From the NCBI GenBank assembly GCA_023428905.1, contig JAEYWP010000026.1:97154-161153 (forward strand): 64,000 nucleotides of DNA, in the 5' to 3' direction. Positions 53,901-60,596 of the stretch are shown here, one piece after another; position 1 is the stretch's first letter, and every line of letters begins with the position of its first letter. The notes beneath the pieces were generated by a model. It made no database searches. It was given only the letters and a program-made list of their open reading frames with translations, and had not been told where the DNA came from. Position numbers and translations under genes: made by a program. Source of the DNA: Verrucomicrobiota bacterium (lineage in GTDB: Bacteria; Verrucomicrobiota; Verrucomicrobiia; Opitutales; Opitutaceae).

Positions 53901-56130
53901 TGGAAACTGGGTGGTCAACTACGACGAACTGCTCGACCGCCGGCAGCTTCTGAACCAGCAGGTTCGCGTCATCCGGTATAAACAATCAGCCACACAGGGC
54001 CGAAATCTTCTCGTTTCCTCAAAGACCGACCTCGGGCTCTTGCGCTCGATGCTCTTCAATCGGATCAAAGACCTCTGCCCGGAATTCTCCGACGAACGAT
54101 CACGCCTCTTGGCACAGCGCCTCATCGAAGATGCAAACGCGATTTCGGGTGACATCGTCCTTCGCGCGGCCAAACGAGGCCGCAACGCAAGCGAGCTGAT
54201 GGGCATCGTGCTCAGCAGCTATTTGGTGTCGCACGAGCTGGGGCTTTCGAAAAAGACCGGGTGGTATTTCCTCGACGACTACTCCGAGTGGCTGGGCCAG
54301 AAGGAAGAGCAAATCGCCGACCTCCTTGTTCTCCAGCCAGAGATAGTCGAAGGCAGCATGCGGCTGACCGTCGTCGTCACCGAGTCGAAGTTCATCCAAG
54401 AGTCCGCATTACCTGAATGCCGGCGTGAATCACAGCAACAGCTTCGTGACACCATTCACCGCGTCCGCGATGCCCTCTTCGGCGCTCCCGAGCGCCTAGA
54501 CCGTCTCCTCTGGTTAGCCCGCTTCTCTGACCTTCTGCTTTCCGGAATTCCTTATCGTTCCGCCGATGCCCTCCAACTCATGGAGTTTCGCCGCGCACTC
54601 CGAGACGGAATGTGCCAGATCAACGTGCGCGGCTACTCGCACGTTTTTGTATCTGGACCAACTGACGCTGGGGACTACTCGGATTTTGTGGAAGTCGCCG
54701 ACTGCGAGAACTCATTCCAAGAGGTCTATTCTCGCGCCAAGACCCGTGGCCTGCTCACCGCTTATGCGGATCAATCCTCGCCCGCTAACCTTCGCGGCAG
54801 CGTTGTCGAAAATGACCTGGTCCGTCGCCGCGATTTTGCCGCTCCAACCCAAATCGCGCGGATTTCGACGCCCGCCGCGCCCGTCCCTGCAACGCCTGCT
54901 CCGGCCGCGTCGGCATCACCAACGCCCTTGCCAATCGCGTCGACAACTTCTGCGCGTCAGCCCGAAGCTGCTGGCATGTCGTCATGGTCGAATCCCAATT
55001 TAGCTACGTTGATTGCCGAAGGTGCTCGGCGCAGCGTTCCCCCCGCAGCAGAAACAGAATGGCAGACACAAACGGTAACTCGAACGCGGTCGGCGCTACA
55101 GCAATTCCAACTTAATTCCAAACTGCTGTCCTCGATTCTGACGCCTAACGCACTGCTGATGAAGTTTCAGGGTGCTAGCAACCTGACCGTCGACCAAGTC
55201 CTCAAGAAACGCTCGGAATTCCTCACGACCCATGGCCTGAACATTATCTCAGTTCGTCCTGAACCCGGTGCGGTATCGGTTGCCGTTGCGCGTCCGCAAC
55301 GGCAAGTGCTCCGGTTGCTGGATGTTTGGAGCCGTTGGCAACCCGAAACGACCCGCGGCAACATCAAGCTTCTCATAGCCATTCAAGAGGAGAGCAGCGA
55401 ACCACTCTTCATTTCTCCCGCAGAACATGCTCCGCACACTCTAATCGCTGGCACCACCGGTAGCGGCAAGTCTGTGCTCATGCAGAACATCCTGCTTGCG
55501 ATTGCATGCACCAACACACCGGCTCAATCCCGGATTGTTCTGATCGACCCGAAGCGCGGAGTGGATTATTTCCCGTTCAGCGATCTTCCGCATCTCGATG
55601 GAGGGATCATCGATGAACAAGAAGCGGCGATTCAAAAACTCAACGAACTGGTTCAGGAAATGGATCGTCGCTACGAGGTTTTGCGAGCCAACCGCGTTGG
55701 AGATATCTACCGCCTCAACGCAAAAGCCGACGCGACCGAACGCCTTCCTTACCTCTGGATAGTTCACGATGAATTCGGCGAGTGGATGATGACTGATACC
55801 TATCGCGATGCCGTCTCGAACGTGGTCAGCCGACTTGGCGTCAAGGCGCGTGCCGCGGGTATCTTTCTCTTCTTTGCTGCCCAACGACCTGACGCCGACG
55901 TGATGCCAATGCAGTTGCGCGCGAACCTGGGGAATCGCTTGGTCTTGAAGGTCGACGGCGAAGGCACCTCGGAGATTTCGCTAGGTGAACGAAATGGAGG
56001 CGCTGAACGGCTTCTAGGTAAGGGGCACCTCGCCGCCAAACTGGTCAACGTGCCCTCCATCGTGTTTGCGCAAGTGCCGCTGATCTCGGACGAAGAGATC
56101 AACCAACTGGTGAACGCACTTCGAAGCTAG
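50938..56130 (+). CDS. sspH: SspH/DptH-like FtsK/HerA-type translocase with putative nuclease core
   Basis: 1730 residues. The C-terminus is an FtsK/HerA-like motor: Walker A GTTGSGKS (residues 1505-1512) in APHTLIAGTTGSGKSVLMQN, Walker B in LPYLWIVHDEFGEWMM, and ARAAGIFLFFAAQRPDADVM. Upstream, ADLLVLQ (D1128) and VVVTESKF (E1149, K1151) have the spacing of a PD-(D/E)XK nuclease core. A Pro/Ala/Thr/Ser-rich linker (about residues 1302-1352) separates the two. The first ~1000 residues are without recognised domains. This fits a PT-dependent restriction subunit that translocates and cuts unmodified DNA. It converges on the DUF3883 gene with a 4-base overlap. Confidence 0.8.
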   Translation: MTRYELIGRVVARFLHVNLPREESASTARYLLDRLTVEQTVGVARAVLADAALSAKIEIKLPRHWVGDHGLPAECLTDERATYFRNSPCEKPVLLIATRGDDERVSLADLTPIDSIQIRAQSSLWIDVAAHHLALTDQQRRWWDVALSAIQDVSSLSLDAFADYLLKTREEVEDGRILPEALGIALPALKWPRHPALFRALGEKALGQPSKWRSLYAHVGRKLACYLKKKNPKDQTLSADDLGASFAKVRNDIPVELHSRIEAFIAAPPKWNPEAEAIAQIDWEVIAPLFDGLAREAFNLGRETLRFYDERKPDIQLSEGETEYLNGLATRGRSTQPLDDDFEFYNRRRNELKEHPPLKSRWDRFIFGSPVETNDFLLGLGLCLESLFDQNILGVKRQLVISTERKAKKDLRNLNVSAGRYFAFRYRGIKELFPAGTFDVGALFDFESLLADWAKEPRYKANTSTARKAVEIKFYVSLEIDGDEAAHRQLIWRFEPESIASELHADWTDRLADHPFLEGTVERQAVASKGGIQVLDLRNVKSLGARPGQNRGSLLPGYRKERDLQLQWSANLRIARDGNFVNAEVAERLQKKFDAFANAYTSATAGFPKVGSTCPEIAVQFTAFADLLDFVCRHAKGDRNRDLLLRPLLRIGVIPVLGGPPAAIVAPWHPLRMQAIAIKAQRLASLVEHLLTAENVLFGDAKLFFKELRDEQQHPHYPEIMVGWRDRKPELLGLSDSLLDYSLHELPIADDTNGSDTNENPLESAGQIVDMIRRYLALFPHERSNLATVLYNCDSASLPQAVVAKIGELHDDEDEVRCEVILRHRDRRRLHALYERITELAEGDADAFVASEASQDFMARLRIGIMADQAPVPDPQDGPKTDLVFLQDVISRHSHLEWYRENAAPYPVADLIPSRWSRRRPSPLDEEKSIVYLCCPVQSAEGWAYLTAVTTFFKGDWDEDSTRRYLPARQLDFNDPETADIFLESHNLGNWVVNYDELLDRRQLLNQQVRVIRYKQSATQGRNLLVSSKTDLGLLRSMLFNRIKDLCPEFSDERSRLLAQRLIEDANAISGDIVLRAAKRGRNASELMGIVLSSYLVSHELGLSKKTGWYFLDDYSEWLGQKEEQIADLLVLQPEIVEGSMRLTVVVTESKFIQESALPECRRESQQQLRDTIHRVRDALFGAPERLDRLLWLARFSDLLLSGIPYRSADALQLMEFRRALRDGMCQINVRGYSHVFVSGPTDAGDYSDFVEVADCENSFQEVYSRAKTRGLLTAYADQSSPANLRGSVVENDLVRRRDFAAPTQIARISTPAAPVPATPAPAASASPTPLPIASTTSARQPEAAGMSSWSNPNLATLIAEGARRSVPPAAETEWQTQTVTRTRSALQQFQLNSKLLSSILTPNALLMKFQGASNLTVDQVLKKRSEFLTTHGLNIISVRPEPGAVSVAVARPQRQVLRLLDVWSRWQPETTRGNIKLLIAIQEESSEPLFISPAEHAPHTLIAGTTGSGKSVLMQNILLAIACTNTPAQSRIVLIDPKRGVDYFPFSDLPHLDGGIIDEQEAAIQKLNELVQEMDRRYEVLRANRVGDIYRLNAKADATERLPYLWIVHDEFGEWMMTDTYRDAVSNVVSRLGVKARAAGIFLFFAAQRPDADVMPMQLRANLGNRLVLKVDGEGTSEISLGERNGGAERLLGKGHLAAKLVNVPSIVFAQVPLISDEEINQLVNALRS

Positions 56131-56960
56131 CGCTTCGTTGGCCCCAGTCGTATCGCCCATGCGAGCGGCTCCCGCGTTAGTCGCGACTCCTGCAACCAGC
56201 GCGCAACGTTTTCGATGAAGAATACCTTTGGTGTTGCGGACGCTGACCCTGTTACGAGCGCGATTGTGTAGCTTTCGCCAAATTCCAACGCAGCCCGCAG
56301 TTCATTAGCGGTCATTTCGAATGCGCCCATTCGATCGGCCATACCGCCCTTCACTTCGACTCGGCAAAGTTCTCCGCCCGGGGGCTTACGATACTCGATA
56401 TCCCACCCCGGAGTTATCCCTTCCTTTGCGAGCCAGCGGAGTTCTCCAATTCTGCCAGCTCGTTGTTCGGCTTCCAAAAACTGGAACACGGAAGCCTCAG
56501 CCCAATCGCCTAGCACCTTTGCTCGCTTGGAAAGTCTCCGCTTACCTACGTGCGGTGCATCTGCGTTCTTCGTAGCCCCAATCAACGGACACTGCGCTTG
56601 AGGTGCTGCGGGGACTGGTTGCAGCATTTCCGCTCCCGGTAGTTCTGCCTCAACGGGAAGTTCCTCGATCGGCGTCTTCGGCACAATCGCGAAGCCCAGG
56701 CTTTCCAATATCCGGAAGCACACCGAGCCCAGTCCTCCTGCGAAATCCGAGGGCGCAAGCGCCCGATGCATCACACGCTCGGCAGCAAGTCCGAAGATTA
56801 CTTTTGGGGGATACCTAAGCCCACGCACGACCAAGTCGTAGCGAATTGAATCGGCGAACGGGTGGCTCACTCCTGCGGCTAGCCGAGAAACGGCAGATTC
56901 CACATCCTCAGCCGTGATCCCCGAAAACTTAGCGGCCGGAATGCGTGCAGAACGTTTCAA
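56127..56960 (-). CDS. Two-domain putative nuclease: ScoMcrA-head-like N-terminus plus DUF3883
   Basis: 277 residues. The N-terminal ~90 residues (ADSIRYDLVVRGLRYPPKVI, then LAPSDFAGGLGSVCFRILES with LGFAIV) resemble the head domain of ScoMcrA-like modification-dependent endonucleases. The C-terminal domain is DUF3883-like: GDWAEASVFQFLEAEQRAGR, GITPGWDIEYR (D187) and LCRVEVKGG (E202, K204), with the D...ExK arrangement of the PD-(D/E)XK fold. A short linker lies between. Its start overlaps the stop of the cysteine desulfurase gene (shared bases 56957-56960), so it is made together with a PT-modification enzyme. A PT-sensing or PT-protected nuclease is a reasonable inference; not tested. Confidence 0.65.
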   Translation of the reverse strand: MKRSARIPAAKFSGITAEDVESAVSRLAAGVSHPFADSIRYDLVVRGLRYPPKVIFGLAAERVMHRALAPSDFAGGLGSVCFRILESLGFAIVPKTPIEELPVEAELPGAEMLQPVPAAPQAQCPLIGATKNADAPHVGKRRLSKRAKVLGDWAEASVFQFLEAEQRAGRIGELRWLAKEGITPGWDIEYRKPPGGELCRVEVKGGMADRMGAFEMTANELRAALEFGESYTIALVTGSASATPKVFFIENVARWLQESRLTREPLAWAIRLGPTKR

Positions 56961-58099
56961 GTTGCGATTGCTGCAAGAACGGCTGCCTTCACCACTTCGA
57001 TCGTTCGGTCGATTTCGTCGACTGTGTTTAGGTGTGAGACGCTAAATCGTATGGCCTCGGACGCCTTCTGATATGAACCGGTCATCGCAAGCACGACGTG
57101 CGAAGGAGCCACAGCGTCCGAAAGGCAGGCAGACCCGGACGAAACACAAATCCCGTGCTGATCGAGCACGCTCACCAAAGTGTCTGAATCAATACCGGGA
57201 AAGCCGATGTTTGTTGTGTTTGGTAGGCGGGGGCCGCTGCCGTTAACACTAGCTGCCTGAACAGCCGCCAAAATGCCTTGCTCTAGTCGGTCGCGCAGCA
57301 TCGCCGTGACCGACTTTCGAGCGTCCATTTCGCGCGCGGCTAGCGCGGCGGCGACGCCAAAGCCCACAATAGCCGCAACATTCTCCGTCCCTCCTCGGCG
57401 TCCCTTCTCTTGATGTCCGCCTAAAAGCATTGGAGTGAATGGAGCATCGGTGGCTGCTATCAACGCCCCGGCTCCCTTCGGTCCGTGCATCTTGTGCGCA
57501 CTTATCGTCAGGTAGTCGGCGCCAAGCGCATAGAAATCGATTGACACTCTACCCGCGGCCTGCACTGCGTCGCAGTGCCATCGCACATTTCGTTTTCGGC
57601 ATACGGCTGCAACGTCCACCACCGGGTTGAGGACGCCCGTTTCATTGTTTGCCATCATTACGGACACAAGCGCCGTGTTACGATCGATGGCCTTTTCTAA
57701 TGCACCAAGGTCGATCATGCCGGAGGCGTGAGGTGGAACAAGAACAAGTTCGTATCCGTTCGATGCCTGCGCCCTCGCTAAGGCGATAACCGCGGAATGT
57801 TCTGTGGCACCAGCAACGATACACGGTTTGTCCGGCGCCGCGCGAATGGCAGACAGGATGGCTGTGTTATTCGCTTCCGTAGCCGAAGCGGTGAAGGTAA
57901 CCATTCCAGGATCAACGCCCACAAAGTCGGCAATTTCGCGCCGGGCGCGATCAACGCCGGCCTTCGCCCGCAGTCCAAGCGAGTGCGCGCTGCTTGGATT
58001 GCCCCAGTGGTCGAGCGAATAATCCCGCATCGCGTCAATCACTTCAGGCGCGGGACGGGTTGTGGCGTTGTTATCGAGGTAAATCACGCGGACACCCAT
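56957..58099 (-). CDS. sspA: Cysteine desulfurase (SspA/DndA/IscS-like)
   Basis: 380 residues from ATG at 58099 (VIYLDNNATTRPAPEVIDAM is the canonical start; a longer in-frame extension exists to 58168). PLP lysine K203 in ISAHKMHGPKGAGAL, substrate Cys C325 in HGICVSSGSACLSDAV, and GGHQEKGRRGGTENV. It makes a persulfide from L-cysteine and passes sulfur to SspD. No Fe-S biogenesis genes are nearby, and the neighbours are PT genes, so a dedicated SspA is favoured over housekeeping IscS. Transcribed convergently to sspB-H. Confidence 0.85.
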   Translation of the reverse strand: MGVRVIYLDNNATTRPAPEVIDAMRDYSLDHWGNPSSAHSLGLRAKAGVDRARREIADFVGVDPGMVTFTASATEANNTAILSAIRAAPDKPCIVAGATEHSAVIALARAQASNGYELVLVPPHASGMIDLGALEKAIDRNTALVSVMMANNETGVLNPVVDVAAVCRKRNVRWHCDAVQAAGRVSIDFYALGADYLTISAHKMHGPKGAGALIAATDAPFTPMLLGGHQEKGRRGGTENVAAIVGFGVAAALAAREMDARKSVTAMLRDRLEQGILAAVQAASVNGSGPRLPNTTNIGFPGIDSDTLVSVLDQHGICVSSGSACLSDAVAPSHVVLAMTGSYQKASEAIRFSVSHLNTVDEIDRTIEVVKAAVLAAIAT

Positions 58100-58280
58100 G
58101 AGTTCAATTCGGCGAGTCGCCCAAGTCGAACGGAATGTCAGCAGGGTGGATGCAAGGCGCGCCGCCACCCGGGCTCGAGTCTGGCCCGCTCACGATGCGT
58201 AAACCCACTAGCTAGCCTCGGTTTGCGCTCTCGACACGCAATCACGACCGGGTATTTACGAAACACCTTTTGCCCCAACG

Positions 58281-60596
58281 ATGTCATTCCGTGTCCAAGC
58301 GAGGACTATTTTACAACTAGGCGCGGAACTCATCAGTTCCGACGACATCGCGCTCTACGAGCTTATCAAGAATGCGTCTGACGCGGGCGCGCCGCAAGTA
58401 GACGTGAAGGTAACTTGGATACTCGGTAAGTGGCCGGGCGAGATGCGAGCTGAGGTTGAGCGCGCAGCCACAGGCCGGGTAAAACTCGAAGAATTTCGAG
58501 CGCTCCTGACTAAAAATTGTGACGCCTCCTTCGATGCGGGGAAACGCTGGCTTGAGCGGGTGAAAGCGGCCGATTCAATAGAAGCCCTTACGCGCCTCGC
58601 GCGACGCGCTAACAAGATCCGGATATCGGACAAGGGACACGGAATGTCCCTAAAGGACTTAGACGAAATTTATCTCACCATCGGAACACCGGTCAGACTC
58701 GTCGAAAAGGAAAACGGCGATGATAGGAAGCGCCGAATCCAAGGGGAAAAAGGTCTCGGGCGCCTATCGGTGATGCGCCTTGGCGAAGGTCTGGAAGTGC
58801 GAACCTCGAAAGCAGGGGAGAAACATTGGAACGTCTTGAAGATTGATTGGCGGCGCTTCGCGGACGATCTCACCGACAGCGTGGCAGACGTGAAGCTGGC
58901 CCCTGAGCGCGACGAGGAGAAAGATGATCCGGAAGAACAAGGCACCACGATCATCGTTTACGACCTTAATAGCGCATGGAGCGCGCGACGACTGGAAGAC
59001 TACGCCAATCATAGTCTCAATCGCATAACCGATCCGTTCGGGGCAAAGGTCTTGTTTCGGGTCAACTTAGTCTTCAACGACGAAAAGATTGTCGCGCAGC
59101 GGATGGACACCAACCGACTGAAGATGGCCCACGGTAAGGTGCAGGCACATTTTGTCGTTGGAGGCGAAGACGACGAATTCGAATTTAAGCTCTTCGGTAG
59201 TGTCGAATATCACAAAGGCGAACGGGACGCGTCGCAGACCTTCGTGTATGATAAGACGGCTCACCTTACGGCCTCCGCTGGAGAGGTGCCACCGTCAACA
59301 CTCCGGTCATTGGGGCCATTCTCAGTAGAGGCCTATTGGTTCAATCGCCAGGCGCTCCAAAAAGACCCCGCACTTTCCGAACTAAAAGACTGGGTCAACC
59401 TTTGGTCGGGCGGTCCAATGCTTTTCCGCGACGGTTTTCGCGTCCACCCATACGGAGGCCCCGAAGACGACTGGCTCTCCCTCGACAAAAAGGCGCTCGC
59501 GTCTGGGGGCTATAAACTTAATCGCCGGCAGATTATTGGCAAGGTGGACATCAGCACACGCGAAAATCCCGCGCTGACTGACCAAACTAATCGCGAAGGC
59601 TTACGTCAATGCCCCGAGAAGGACGCGTTGGTGAAGCTCCTTCAATTCTGTATTAATGAGCTCCGCTCACTCGCGAACGAGGTCGAAGAGCAACAGAAGA
59701 AAGTGCTCGACGCCGACATCGAGGTTCTCGAAGCGCGGGCCGAGAAGGAGAAAGATAAGCTCAAGAACACATTTAATCTCCTTAAGCACAAACACCCGCA
59801 GGTACGTGCAGACCGGGAGCTCGTTTCCTCAATCGAGCACGCAATCGATCAACTCGATGACATTATCGGCCAAGCCAATCAGGCCGCGGAAGCGGCCATG
59901 GCGGGCCGAGAACAACTGGTCCACCTAGCGGGCCTGGGGTTGATGGTTGAGATGCTTGCGCACGAATTGAATCGAACTACCCAGGCAGCGCTTCAGTCCC
60001 TCGCCGACGCGCGAGAGCAGGGTGACGAAACGCCTTCGCTCTCAAGCTTGGAGATGCAGCTAAAAACGCTTTCAAAGCGACTCAGGACATTGGACCCAGC
60101 GACGACTTCGGGCCGAAACCGCCGTGAGACTTTTGACCTCGTCGGATTAGTGCATGAGATCGTGGAGGCTCATGCGCCGGAGTTCGAGCGCCACCGGATT
60201 ACCTGCGAGGTAAAGGGTAGCCATGAAGTTCGCGTCAAGATGGTAAAGGGCATGGTGGTTCAGGTGCTGGAAAACTTGATCAGCAACTCCGCTTACTGGC
60301 TGAAAACGCAGGCGCGTATCGATGACGAATTTCAAGGAAAAATCGTTATCGACGTCGGCAATCAAGACCTCTCGATCACGGACAATGGACCGGGCGTAAG
60401 CGAGTCGATCCGCGAAAGACTGTTCACGCCTTTTTTCACGACGAAGCCTCCAGGGCAGGGAAAAGGGCTGGGACTTTTCATTTCTCGCGACATCGCGAAA
60501 TATCACGATTGCCAGCTTTCGTTGTCTCGCGATCAGCGTATTCGAAAAGGACAGTATAATACGTTTGTGCTGTCGCTTCCTTCGCAAAAAGAGTGA
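58281..60596 (+). CDS. Protein with two GHKL ATPase modules (Hsp90-like N-terminus, histidine-kinase-like C-terminus)
   Basis: 771 residues. N-terminal GHKL domain: LYELIKNASDAGAPQVDV (E27, N31), IRISDKGHGMS (D117) and IQGEKGLGRLS, an MORC/Hsp90-like ATP-binding set. A long coiled coil (AEKEKDKLKNTFNLLKHKHP) follows. The C-terminal kinase-like part has LAHELNRTTQAALQSLADA (candidate phospho-His H561), VLENLISNSAYWL (N box), ITDNGPGVSESIRERLFTPF and GLGLFISRD. No TM segment or sensor domain. Overlaps the next gene (TGATG), so the two form a kinase/receiver-like pair. Likely a defence module linked to the PT island. Confidence 0.75.
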   Translation: MSFRVQARTILQLGAELISSDDIALYELIKNASDAGAPQVDVKVTWILGKWPGEMRAEVERAATGRVKLEEFRALLTKNCDASFDAGKRWLERVKAADSIEALTRLARRANKIRISDKGHGMSLKDLDEIYLTIGTPVRLVEKENGDDRKRRIQGEKGLGRLSVMRLGEGLEVRTSKAGEKHWNVLKIDWRRFADDLTDSVADVKLAPERDEEKDDPEEQGTTIIVYDLNSAWSARRLEDYANHSLNRITDPFGAKVLFRVNLVFNDEKIVAQRMDTNRLKMAHGKVQAHFVVGGEDDEFEFKLFGSVEYHKGERDASQTFVYDKTAHLTASAGEVPPSTLRSLGPFSVEAYWFNRQALQKDPALSELKDWVNLWSGGPMLFRDGFRVHPYGGPEDDWLSLDKKALASGGYKLNRRQIIGKVDISTRENPALTDQTNREGLRQCPEKDALVKLLQFCINELRSLANEVEEQQKKVLDADIEVLEARAEKEKDKLKNTFNLLKHKHPQVRADRELVSSIEHAIDQLDDIIGQANQAAEAAMAGREQLVHLAGLGLMVEMLAHELNRTTQAALQSLADAREQGDETPSLSSLEMQLKTLSKRLRTLDPATTSGRNRRETFDLVGLVHEIVEAHAPEFERHRITCEVKGSHEVRVKMVKGMVVQVLENLISNSAYWLKTQARIDDEFQGKIVIDVGNQDLSITDNGPGVSESIRERLFTPFFTTKPPGQGKGLGLFISRDIAKYHDCQLSLSRDQRIRKGQYNTFVLSLPSQKE

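Noticed and set aside
42367..58099. Canonical DndABCDE-DptFGH system
   Set aside because: No DndB, DndD (SMC-like) or DndE is visible; the first two genes are DUF4007 and a large ATPase instead.
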